From positions 3,100,001 through 3,164,000 of the forward strand of contig NZ_CP139781.1 of the NCBI RefSeq assembly GCF_019679435.2: 64,000 bases of DNA, written 5' to 3'. Below are positions 8,402-16,499 of the stretch, in pieces. A program made the translations under genes and the position numbers. The notes below the pieces were generated by a model. It did not search any database. It saw only the letters and a program-made list of their open reading frames with translations, and was not told where the DNA came from. This stretch comes from Actomonas aquatica. GTDB lineage: Bacteria; Verrucomicrobiota; Verrucomicrobiia; Opitutales; Opitutaceae. How positions within the stretch are numbered: position 1 is the first letter of the stretch; each line of letters starts with the position of its first letter.

Positions 8402-10360
8402 TCAGGTGTTCGCCAAAATTTCTCTTTCAACATAGAGCTTGAAGCTTTCCACGGTAGTAAAGCACCGGAAGCCCGCCCCACTGGCAACGGTCACAAGCTC
8501 ACTCGATTCGTTCAACAGCAGCGCCACTGCTTCTGTCAGCTCCTCCTGCATTCCCTGCGGCCAGGCTAGATCCAACACGGCTCGTTGTTTGCCTGATTCG
8601 GGATCCGCGAGTTCATAGGACAGTTCACCCGGCGCCAGACCTTGCGCAGTTACCCATTCCCGGAGGGTCCCGAGCTGCGCCTCCTCATCCTCATCAAGGA
8701 TGCTGCCCAACACTTCCGTCGCGTCCTCGTCCGATTTCGACTCCCCTTCATCCTCTACTTCGTCGAGCCAGCGATCGTCGCCATGCAGCAGCTCCTGCAT
8801 GCGCTCGTTGAGCGCGTTGGCCAGCAGCTCCTCCCGCGCCTTCAGAAACTCGAGGTAGTTTTCGATTTTCCACAGCTTCGGGTCCTCAGGAATCCACTGC
8901 GACTTGAGCGCTCCGGGATGGGCCGCCTCGACTTTACGGAAATACTCTTCCGGCAGCCGGTCTGTGATATCCAGATTCGTGTCCTTAGTCAGGAAACAGA
9001 AGTTGGCCAACGCGTTCACCTCCGAGCGGCCGAAGTTGCGCTTGTAGAGCTGCGCCTTGGGGAAGATGTGATGCACCTCCAGCCGGTTCATCTTGCCGCG
9101 CAAGCTCGCCTTCAGCGGTAGTCCGGTGCCCCAGTCGCGGGCTTCGCCCATCCGCGTCAGTAGATACAGCACAGGGTAAAACCGCGCTCCGAGGCTGGAG
9201 GATTGAAAGTTCTCGGGCTCGGCCCAGAGCCCACCGGCCCACACCTGCAGTTGCTTCAGCAACCTGTCCAAGCCCCCGTCGGGTCCTTCGAGCGCCGCCA
9301 AGTCCTGGTCGATCATCGACTCCGTCGATCCGGAATACCGGCCCCACATGCCAGCGTTGGCGAACCAGAACAGCAGCTTGTCGCGTTCCCGCTCGTCGAG
9401 CACGCCGCTCCGCTGGTCGAGATAACGCACCATGACCGGAATCGCGAAGCGACCAAACAATACCCGGGCGTGATCGAGTCCCAGTCGGCCGCTGATCAGA
9501 TTGAGGCACGTGTCGATGTGTCGGATCGCCCGCTCCAACGCTGCCTGCACCTCCGCGGCGCTGCGGTCATGCAGAAACTGAAACTTCGCCTCGCCAGTCA
9601 GCACCGTGTTCACTGAACGCAGCAGCCAATCAAGGTTGAAGTCGTAGTCGTCTTTGGCCCACTCCCGGAGCTTGGCCTGCATGGTGTCGCGGGCAGTGGG
9701 CCAGTCGGCACAGATCTTGGCCAGGGCAAGGTCACCCTTGGAGAGTTTGGTGCCCCCGCTGTTCACTCGGTTGAAGATGTCGACCACGACATCCAACGTT
9801 TTGTCCGCTCCCGTGATCTCATCGATATGGAACTGGATTTCCAGAATCCCCAGCAGGCGTGAAATGCGGGCCGAATAGCGAACCGCCTTGGTGCCGATCG
9901 TCGGATCTTCCGCCAGTTGTTCCACCAATGCCTCGTGGCCATCCTGTCCTTTGCTGAGGAGGTCCGTGACATCGATCCAAAGCGGATCATCGCGCATCTT
10001 CACCGGCTGATAAAAGGCGAACACCTCCTGCTCCAAATGAAAGCGCAGGTCGGTGAAGGCCCGCGCGTTCCCATCGAAGAATGCCGGCGGTTTCCCCCGC
10101 GCCACGCCGTAGAGCGAGGTGATGCGTTGCTGGCCATCGAGCAGCAGTTTGACAACACCAGGAGCCAACGCGCCATCGCCCCGGTGTTGAGCACTGCTCG
10201 CCTCCGTCGCCCATACGAGCAATCCACCCACCGGATGCCGCCGATACAAGGAGTCAAACAAGCCCCGCACCTGGTCCCGGTTCCACACATAACCGCGCTG
10301 AAATTCCGGCAGTGCCATGTGTCCGCTATCGATATGGTCGAGGAGGGTAGAGATTTTCAT
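8402..10360 (-). CDS. DUF262/HNH protein, GmrSD-like restriction enzyme
   Basis: A 652-residue protein. The N-terminal DUF262 domain shows LPEFQRGYVW (17-26), the DGQQR box at 75-79 and FNRVNSGGTKLSKGDL (196-211). The HNH-type nuclease part has LEVHHIFPK at 427-435 and NALANFCFLTKDTN. An acidic linker (about 535-570) leads to a C-terminal domain of about 80 residues that I do not recognise. GmrSD enzymes use nucleotides and cut glucosylated or otherwise modified phage DNA. Start ATG at 10360, 50 bases after the protease gene, so the two are probably co-transcribed behind hsdS. It would complement the type I system, which needs unmodified DNA. Confidence 0.88.
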   Translation of the reverse strand: MKISTLLDHIDSGHMALPEFQRGYVWNRDQVRGLFDSLYRRHPVGGLLVWATEASSAQHRGDGALAPGVVKLLLDGQQRITSLYGVARGKPPAFFDGNARAFTDLRFHLEQEVFAFYQPVKMRDDPLWIDVTDLLSKGQDGHEALVEQLAEDPTIGTKAVRYSARISRLLGILEIQFHIDEITGADKTLDVVVDIFNRVNSGGTKLSKGDLALAKICADWPTARDTMQAKLREWAKDDYDFNLDWLLRSVNTVLTGEAKFQFLHDRSAAEVQAALERAIRHIDTCLNLISGRLGLDHARVLFGRFAIPVMVRYLDQRSGVLDERERDKLLFWFANAGMWGRYSGSTESMIDQDLAALEGPDGGLDRLLKQLQVWAGGLWAEPENFQSSSLGARFYPVLYLLTRMGEARDWGTGLPLKASLRGKMNRLEVHHIFPKAQLYKRNFGRSEVNALANFCFLTKDTNLDITDRLPEEYFRKVEAAHPGALKSQWIPEDPKLWKIENYLEFLKAREELLANALNERMQELLHGDDRWLDEVEDEGESKSDEDATEVLGSILDEDEEAQLGTLREWVTAQGLAPGELSYELADPESGKQRAVLDLAWPQGMQEELTEAVALLLNESSELVTVASGAGFRCFTTVESFKLYVEREILANT

Positions 10361-10410
10361 GGGGTAAAAACTGAGCGTCGCGTTCCTTGGGGGAGTGCCA
10401 CTGCGTTGAA

Positions 10411-11208
10411 CTAAAGCGACGAATCTACTATTCGGTGAATGTGTTCAATTTTCGTTCCGATCAAGCAGCGTGCTTCTTGGTCCCAGCGATGTATCACGCC
10501 GACGATTCTGGCATCAGAGGCTTGCCACCTCGTGCCGATCTCACAACGACGTGTATTCCAAACTGCACTACCGCTCATCCCATCTGGATCTGGTAGATGC
10601 GCTTTGTCACCGTTAACATACCGCGCGTGCGTGGGATCAAAACCGATAGCGAAGTGTAGATTCGGATCAAAATCCTGCCATGAGGATTCAACCGTGACGG
10701 TTGCCCACGGGAGTGATTCTGAGTGAATACCTGGACCCAACATTAGAAACTTGCTGCGCTTTCCAGGATATCCATGGACAAATAAGCAGTCCGACAATTG
10801 CCCAGCCTCCTCAGCAATTGAACTGGTCGAACAAGCTTGCCGTGGTAAAGACGCCGAATGATCGAGAGTAACCGGTGCGATCGCTATATCGAGATCGTTA
10901 TCCAAACAGAATGGAGCCGTAATCAACTGGTAAGGATCGTTGCTGCCGCTAGCGAACGCCGCACCCCATTTTGCCCTATGTAATGCGTCCATTGCAACGT
11001 GCATTGCTGTAACGAGAAAAACCCTCCCTCCGAACACCATAAAGGAACCGGAGCCGACAAAGTCTCCTTGGTTGGAATCGGTCGTTCTTGCGATGGCAGT
11101 AATGAATTTTGAAGAAGCGTTTTTAAGTTCTTCGATGACGGATCTAGCGACCTCGAGCCGCCGCTGCTCTTCTTGAGAAAACGGTCTACGTTTATCTTCG
11201 TGGCACAT
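10411..11208 (-). CDS. Trypsin-like serine protease, defence-island associated
   Basis: A 265-residue protein with a recognisable chymotrypsin-fold triad: His70 (FLVTAMHVAMD), Asp107 (NDLDIAIAPV) and Ser212 (DPDGMSGSAVW). There is no signal peptide, so it should act in the cytoplasm. It begins only two bases after the hsdS stop and precedes the DUF262 gene. Its base composition is visibly more AT-rich than hsdM, which suggests a separate origin. Trypsin-like proteases are known as effectors or switches in several defence islands. Here the target could be the DUF262 protein, but nothing in the sequence proves this. Confidence 0.78.
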   Translation of the reverse strand: MCHEDKRRPFSQEEQRRLEVARSVIEELKNASSKFITAIARTTDSNQGDFVGSGSFMVFGGRVFLVTAMHVAMDALHRAKWGAAFASGSNDPYQLITAPFCLDNDLDIAIAPVTLDHSASLPRQACSTSSIAEEAGQLSDCLFVHGYPGKRSKFLMLGPGIHSESLPWATVTVESSWQDFDPNLHFAIGFDPTHARYVNGDKAHLPDPDGMSGSAVWNTRRCEIGTRWQASDARIVGVIHRWDQEARCLIGTKIEHIHRIVDSSL

Positions 11209-11210
11209 TG

Positions 11211-12455
11211 CTAAACTAAGCGCGTTTGGCCGGTGAGGAGTTGGTGCATCATGGCCTGCTTGAGGGCTTGGGTTTTGGTTCGGCGCGCCTCCAGGGCCGT
11301 CAGCTCCGCGTCCATCTCGGAGAGCACCTCGGCGATGGCGGTTTGTTCGGCTTTGGTCGGCGGGAGTAGTATTTTGATGTTAGAAATTGGACCGAGGTTG
11401 ATCTTTTTCGGGATCGCCGACGCCAATGAGTTGATTTCAACCTCTTGTTTGAAGGCGTTCGTGTTCGAGTATTGGGCCACGAATCCAGCTGAAAAATCTG
11501 GATGCACCTTCAGCAGCGCGAGGCTGACGTAGAAACTTGCGTCAACATCCCAGTCCACGATTTTGCAGTCTCCGACCGACCCGATACGAGTCATGAGGAT
11601 GTCTCCCTTTTCAATCCTGAATGAACGAGTGAGAAATCGGTGTTCTGCTTCGGAAATGAATTTGGTGTTCGTAAAGTCACCGCTGGTAACGTGCTCGACG
11701 CTGTAAAATGGAATTCCAGCTGGAACGTATTTAGGGGTTTGGTGTGTGCCGTCCCTAATTTCGGATATTTCTCCAAGGCTGGTCGTCACCCACTCGCCCC
11801 TGAAGCCGGGGAGGCGGGTTTGGGCGGTGAGGAGTTGCTGCATGGCGGCCTGTTTGAGGTCGCGCTTCTTGGCGAGCAGCCGGTCCAGCCCGCTCAGCAG
11901 CCCATCCATGTCGCTCAACGCCTCCGCGATGGCGCGTTGTTCACAAAGTGTTGGCGGCAGCGGAATTTGGAATTTCTCGATATCACCGCAATTCAAGCCA
12001 GGTTGCGCCGCTCCTTTGAGGTAGTTCGTCACCTGCCTTTGGCCAGCGGAACTTTGGAGGAAGAATTTGCAGAAACCACCGGAGGCACGCGTTGGGCTTA
12101 TCGCTAGTCTAGCCGTTGTCTGTGTGAGATTCGCTCCATCTAGCCAATCGGGTATCACTTCTAGGTGACCAGTGCTGGCGCCAACAATAGTGATGACGAC
12201 ATCGCCAGCTTTCACCCTGGCATTCTTGAACGGCTCTTCGACTTCTTTGCTGACTCGGAAAAGCTCGGACGGCTCAACCCATCCTCTTGAGTAGTCTTGC
12301 CCTCTAACCATGAAGCGACCACTGGGATCAAATTTCCCGGGCTGAACGATGCCGTATCGGATCCCCCTAGATTCATCGATTAGATCAACAAGATTGTATA
12401 GATCCCAATCCTCCGGAATCATCCCTACCTCGGTTTGTTTGTAGCCCGGCCTCAT
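11211..12455 (-). CDS. hsdS: Type I restriction-modification specificity subunit
   Basis: A 414-residue HsdS with two target-recognition domains (about 10-160 and 220-365). Each is followed by the conserved helical spacer: AIAEALSDMD...KKRDLKQAAMQQLL, then AIAEVLSEMD...TQALKQAMMHQLL. The half-subunit repeat LLTAQTRLPGF/LLTGQTRLV marks the two-fold design. It recognises a bipartite DNA site for both methylation and cutting. The ATG at 12455 overlaps the hsdM stop (ATGA). The recognition domains are clearly more AT-rich than the flanking hsdM, as is usual for exchanged specificity domains. Confidence 0.94.
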   Translation of the reverse strand: MRPGYKQTEVGMIPEDWDLYNLVDLIDESRGIRYGIVQPGKFDPSGRFMVRGQDYSRGWVEPSELFRVSKEVEEPFKNARVKAGDVVITIVGASTGHLEVIPDWLDGANLTQTTARLAISPTRASGGFCKFFLQSSAGQRQVTNYLKGAAQPGLNCGDIEKFQIPLPPTLCEQRAIAEALSDMDGLLSGLDRLLAKKRDLKQAAMQQLLTAQTRLPGFRGEWVTTSLGEISEIRDGTHQTPKYVPAGIPFYSVEHVTSGDFTNTKFISEAEHRFLTRSFRIEKGDILMTRIGSVGDCKIVDWDVDASFYVSLALLKVHPDFSAGFVAQYSNTNAFKQEVEINSLASAIPKKINLGPISNIKILLPPTKAEQTAIAEVLSEMDAELTALEARRTKTQALKQAMMHQLLTGQTRLV

Positions 12456-14938
12456 GTGCGGGCTTCCTCTATCTTCTTCAGGTGGGCAGCGACCTTGGCG
12501 GCGAGGGTGGCGACTTCGGTTTCCAGGTCGGGCAGCGGGGTGGCGTAGCGGTCGACGAGGGTGCGGAGGCGGGTGGTGAGGGTTTGGGCGACGCGGTCGA
12601 GTTCGCCCTGCACGGCGGCGGCGAGGGTGGTCATCCACTTGTCGTCGACCACAAGGGTTTTTACTTCGGCATCGATGAGCGTGGGATACTTGGCGTAGGC
12701 GCGTTGATCGAGGGCGTCGTCGGCGTCTTTGATCTGCTTCTTCAGCTTGGTGGCGCGAGCGGTGAGGTTGAGCCAGGTGCGCAGGACTCGTTCCTCGTCC
12801 TGCAATGAAGAATGCTGAGTGGTGAGTGGTGAATCCGTAGCACCGTATGCGGCTTGGGGTTCGGCGACGATGGGTTCGGGTTTCGCGAAGGTGCGTTCGC
12901 GCAGGGCGTCGGTGACCGTCGCTTTGTTAATTTTGTCGAGGTCGGCGAAGGCGCCGTCTTCGCCACTGTGTTCTTCTTCGAGTTCGGTGATCTCGGCGGT
13001 GATGGCTTCGAGGTCGGCGGTGAGGCGGTCGAGCTCGGCCTGCTCCCGCGCAAAGTAGCGGGCGACGAGCAGGGGCTTGGGCACGAGGTCGCAGGTCCAG
13101 CCTTTGTCCTTTTCCTTCCCTTTCTTGTCCTTCTCCACGATGCGGCTGGTCTCGGCTTTCCAGCCGTCGGCGGCGATGAGGTAGGCATCGTCCTGCATCG
13201 TCTCGGCCCAGTAGTCCATGAGGTGCTGGTAGATCGCATACGGATCGACCAGCGCCTTGCCGTGGTAGTGGGCGAGCAGGGCTTCGCTGTGGCGGTGAAT
13301 GAGTTCCTTGGGTTGGAAGCCGGACTCCAGCGCGCGCAACGCGGTGGCGGAGCGGTCGCGCCACGCGGCGAAGTGCCGGTCCATGTCGGCGACGAAGGTG
13401 GCGAACTCGGCGTGGGCGGCGATCGTGGGCTTGAGGTTGGCGGCGGTGACACCGTCGCGGAGCGTGGCGTAGCCGGGGCGCAGGATGGTGAAGAGCGCGT
13501 CGCGGAGGGACGGGCAGACTTTCCAATAAGCGCCGAGGGCGTCGAGGTCGGCGGTAGGGATGCCGCCGTGGAGGTGACCGGCGATGTCGTGAATGTCCTC
13601 GGCGTCCTGGGTATCGAGGTAGCGCGGCAGGTTGAGGTTGAATTCGTTTTTCTCGATTTCGGCCAGCGGCACAAGGCGGGCGTAGCCGGGCTTGTCGGCG
13701 GCCTTGGTGAAGACGTCGACGATCTGGTGAAGGTCCCGCGAGCGCAGCCGGTTCTTGTTGCCGTCCTTCAGGAAGCCGCGGCTGGCATCGATCATGAAGA
13801 TGCCCTTGCGACCGGGCGCGCCGGCCTTGTCGATGACGAGGATGCAGGCGGGGATGCCGGTGCCGTAGAAGAGGTTGGCGGGCAGGCCGATGATGCCCTT
13901 CAGGTAGCCGCGGCGGACGAGGTTTTGGCGGATGACGGCCTCGGCGTTGCCGCGGAAGAGCACACCGTGCGGCAGAATGATGGCACCCTGCCCGGAGGGC
14001 TTGAGCGAGCGGATGAGGTGCAGCAGGTAGGCGTAGTCGCCCTGCTTGTCGGGGGGCACGCCGAAGCCGCGGAAGCGTTCGTAGGGATCGTGGGCCGGGT
14101 CGAGACCGGTGCTCCAGCGCTTGTCGGAGAAGGGCGGGTTGGCGACGACGTAGTCGAAGGTCTTGAGGCTGTCGCCGGTGAGGAAGCGCGGCGCGGAGAG
14201 GGTGTTGCCCTGCTTGACCTCGGCGGTGGGGTTGCCGTGCAGGATCATGTTCATGCGCGCCAGACCGGTGGTCGTCGCATCCTTTTCCTGACCGTAGAGG
14301 GTGACGGGAGTGCGGGCGGCGTCGGCGACCTTAAGCAGGAGCGAACCCGAGCCGCAGGTCGGGTCGTAGACGGTGGTGTCGGGAGACGTCTGGGCGGCGC
14401 CGATGCCGATGACCTCGGCCATGATGCGGCTCACCTCGGCCGGAGTGTAGAACTGACCCTTGCTCTTGCCGCTCTCGGTGGCGAAGTGCCGCATGAGGTA
14501 TTCGTAGGCGTCGCCGAGGATGTCGTCGCCGTCGGCGCGGTTGCGGGAGAAATCGAGCGCCGGGTCCTCAAAAATGGCGACGAGGTTGGTGAGGCGCTCG
14601 ACCATCTCCTTCGGGTCGCCGAGCTTGGTCGGGTCGGCGAAGTCAGGGAAGTCGGACTGGGAAAGCTGGGTGTTGGCCGCGACCAGCGGGGCGATGATCT
14701 TCTTGTTGATGTCGTCGCCGATATCCTTGGAGCCCTTGAGAGCGACCATGGCGGCGAAGGACGCGCCGGGCGGAATGGTGAGCGGGGCGAAGGGTTTGCC
14801 GGCGTATTTGTCGCTGACGTATTTGATGAACAGCAGGACGAGGACGTAGTCCTTGTATTGGCTGGCATCCATGCCGCCGCGCAACTCGTCGCAGCTGGCC
14901 CACAGGGAGGAGTAAAGTTGGGATTTCTTAAGCGCCAT
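12452..14938 (-). CDS. hsdM: Type I restriction-modification DNA methyltransferase subunit
   Basis: An 828-residue N6-adenine methyltransferase. The N-terminal HsdM helical domain (about 5-150) is followed by GQFYTP (161-166), SAM motif I DPTCGSGS (192-199) and catalytic motif IV NPPF (267-270). It is much longer than a typical HsdM (about 500): residues 500-828 form a long helical, Glu/Lys-rich C-terminal extension with an EKDKKGKEKDK patch. Inside this, around 12,800-12,838, the codons for DSPLTTQHSSL derive from a repeat sequence otherwise typical of spacers. It is the first gene of the hsdM-hsdS-protease-DUF262 unit. Confidence 0.95.
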   Translation of the reverse strand: MALKKSQLYSSLWASCDELRGGMDASQYKDYVLVLLFIKYVSDKYAGKPFAPLTIPPGASFAAMVALKGSKDIGDDINKKIIAPLVAANTQLSQSDFPDFADPTKLGDPKEMVERLTNLVAIFEDPALDFSRNRADGDDILGDAYEYLMRHFATESGKSKGQFYTPAEVSRIMAEVIGIGAAQTSPDTTVYDPTCGSGSLLLKVADAARTPVTLYGQEKDATTTGLARMNMILHGNPTAEVKQGNTLSAPRFLTGDSLKTFDYVVANPPFSDKRWSTGLDPAHDPYERFRGFGVPPDKQGDYAYLLHLIRSLKPSGQGAIILPHGVLFRGNAEAVIRQNLVRRGYLKGIIGLPANLFYGTGIPACILVIDKAGAPGRKGIFMIDASRGFLKDGNKNRLRSRDLHQIVDVFTKAADKPGYARLVPLAEIEKNEFNLNLPRYLDTQDAEDIHDIAGHLHGGIPTADLDALGAYWKVCPSLRDALFTILRPGYATLRDGVTAANLKPTIAAHAEFATFVADMDRHFAAWRDRSATALRALESGFQPKELIHRHSEALLAHYHGKALVDPYAIYQHLMDYWAETMQDDAYLIAADGWKAETSRIVEKDKKGKEKDKGWTCDLVPKPLLVARYFAREQAELDRLTADLEAITAEITELEEEHSGEDGAFADLDKINKATVTDALRERTFAKPEPIVAEPQAAYGATDSPLTTQHSSLQDEERVLRTWLNLTARATKLKKQIKDADDALDQRAYAKYPTLIDAEVKTLVVDDKWMTTLAAAVQGELDRVAQTLTTRLRTLVDRYATPLPDLETEVATLAAKVAAHLKKIEEART

Positions 14939-14955
14939 GAGCGAAGGTGCTCATG
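14936..14955 (-). promoter_or_regulatory. Inverted repeat covering the hsdM start codon
   Basis: CATGAGC (14,936-14,942) and GCTCATG (14,949-14,955) form a perfect 7-bp inverted repeat with a 6-base spacer. In the mRNA the start AUG would lie in the 3' arm of this hairpin, so it could hold back translation. It could also be a protein-binding operator. Confidence 0.4.
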
Positions 14956-15253
14956 CCTAACCGCGTGATCTTGCGCCGCGAGCGAGAAGGTTGGCTCGAG
15001 GCGGAAATCTGGGGCAAGGCGAGAGGGATAAGATCGTCCGCGAGAGCCTAATCCAGAGATGCTGAGTCAGCCCATACACTCACAAATCAACGATTCTCCC
15101 AAAGGCGGTCGGTCGGACAGCTCCTTTGCTTCAGATCAACTGAGCTGCAGGTATTCGAGACCTCACATTTCAAGGATCAACGATAGCCCCCCCCCGACGT
15201 CCTCAGCGATAGACGTCATTGTCAGTTTCATTGTCACTTTGGGGTGCCCAGAG
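14956..15253. other. Spacer upstream of hsdM
   Basis: About 300 bases between hsdM and the tRNA terminator. I see no convincing gene. It contains a run of nine C (15,187-15,195) and two copies of ATCAACGAT (about 15,087 and 15,176), and must hold the hsdM promoter, which I cannot place. Confidence 0.5.
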
Positions 15254-15292
15254 AAACAAAAAGCCCTGTAACTCATTCGAGTCACAGGGCTT
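15254..15292 (-). terminator. Terminator of tRNA-Glu
   Basis: On the minus strand the stem AAGCCCTGTGACTC/GAGTTACAGGGCTT with a GAAT loop runs into TTTTGTTTC, eight bases after the encoded CCA. Confidence 0.8.
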
Positions 15293-15300
15293 CCGAAAAG

Positions 15301-15378
15301 TGGCGTCCCCACGGGGATTCGAACCCCGGTTCTCACCGTGAAAGGGTGGTGTCCTAGGCCGGGCTAGACGATAGGGAC
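15301..15378 (-). tRNA. tRNA-Glu (anticodon TTC)
   Basis: Reads as a full cloverleaf on the minus strand. The acceptor GTCCCTA pairs with TGGGGAC (one G-T pair). The anticodon loop is CTTTCAC (TTC), the T-loop GGTTCGAATCC, the discriminator G, and CCA is encoded in the DNA. Its 3' end faces the restriction island, the side where tRNA-targeted islands integrate. Confidence 0.96.
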
Positions 15379-15523
15379 GTAAAGCGCGGGAGGGCGCAAC
15401 GTAGGTAGCCATTCGGCCCACGCAAGGGAATTTTTTAGGGTTTTTTTAGCGGATTTTTCCCTCCCCTCGCTTTAACGCTCGCGTTTGCCCCTCAGGCTTC
15501 ACGCTTCCTACCTCCCAGATACC

Positions 15524-16435
15524 ATGACCGCCGCCGAGATCGCCGCCTCACTCCCCGCCGCCGCCCGCACGTCCATTTCCGGTCTGCCCTTTCCCCTCAT
15601 CGCCTCCGGCAAGGTGCGGGAAATCTTCGACCTCAACGACGCCCTCCTCCTCGTCGCCACCGACCGCCTCTCGGCCTTCGACGTCATCCTGCCCGACGGC
15701 ATCCCCGGCAAAGGCATCCTGCTCAACCAACTGAGCCTATGGTGGTTTGATCGCACCCGCGACCTCCTCCCCAACCACTTGCTACCCGACCAAGCCGGCG
15801 AATTTGCCCGCCGCGGCATCACCGATACCGATCTCCAACTGCGCTCCATGATCGTGCGCAAACTCACCCCACTCACCATCGAGTGCGTCGTCCGCGGCTA
15901 CCTCGTGGGCAGCGGTTGGTCCTCCTACCAAAAGACCGGCCAAGTCTGCGGTCACACCCTGCCGGCCGGCCTGCGCCAAGCCGATAAGCTGCCCGCCCCC
16001 CTCTTCACCCCGACCACCAAGGCTCCCAAGGGCGAACACGACGAACCGATCAACGACGCCCAGGGCGCCGCCGCCGTCGGCCCCGCGCTCTACGAGCAGG
16101 TCAAAGCCACCAGCCTCGCCCTCTACCAGCGCGGCCACGACACCGCCGCCGCCGCCGGCATGATCCTCGCCGACACGAAGTTCGAGTTTGGCACCGACGC
16201 CGAGGGCAACCTCATCCTCATCGACGAAGTCCTCACCCCCGATTCCTCCCGCTACTGGCCGGCCGACGAATACCGGGTCGATTGCTCGCCCCCTTCCTAC
16301 GACAAGCAATTTGTGCGCGACCATCTCGAGGCCGTCGCCTGGGACAAGGCCCCGCCCGCCCCCGTTCTGCCCGCCGAGACCATCGCCCGCACGCAGGAGA
16401 AATACCTCGCCGCCGTGCGCAACCTGATCGGCTAA
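15524..16435 (+). CDS. purC: SAICAR synthetase (purine biosynthesis)
   Basis: A 303-residue phosphoribosylaminoimidazole-succinocarboxamide synthase. It joins aspartate to CAIR with ATP in purine synthesis. Family motifs are GKVREIFDL near residue 31, VATDRLSAFDVILPDGIPGKG, ECVVRGYLVGSGW and LIDEVLTPDSSRYW near the C-terminus. This is the eukaryote-like/long bacterial form (about 300 residues). The ATG at 15524 is chosen because homology starts soon after. The frame continues upstream with no family similarity. It is a housekeeping gene directly outside the tRNA-Glu boundary and converges on the HDOD gene. Confidence 0.95.
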   Translation: MTAAEIAASLPAAARTSISGLPFPLIASGKVREIFDLNDALLLVATDRLSAFDVILPDGIPGKGILLNQLSLWWFDRTRDLLPNHLLPDQAGEFARRGITDTDLQLRSMIVRKLTPLTIECVVRGYLVGSGWSSYQKTGQVCGHTLPAGLRQADKLPAPLFTPTTKAPKGEHDEPINDAQGAAAVGPALYEQVKATSLALYQRGHDTAAAAGMILADTKFEFGTDAEGNLILIDEVLTPDSSRYWPADEYRVDCSPPSYDKQFVRDHLEAVAWDKAPPAPVLPAETIARTQEKYLAAVRNLIG

Positions 16436-16499
16436 GGCCTACGGCTTCGCGCCCAAAGCCTACGGCCTCACACCTAGAGCCTTCCGCTTAAAGCCATCT

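Noticed and set aside
12800..12838. Frameshift or pseudogene in hsdM at the inserted repeat
   Set aside because: The reading frame stays open on both sides and the stop overlaps hsdS correctly.
12854..14968. Plus-strand open frame of 704 codons across hsdM
   Set aside because: Opposite-strand reading of hsdM; no domain pattern, only Gly/Val/Glu repeats.
15059..15271. Possible 70-codon gene between hsdM and tRNA-Glu
   Set aside because: Ser/Pro-rich, runs into the tRNA terminator hairpin, no ribosome site or similarity that I can see.
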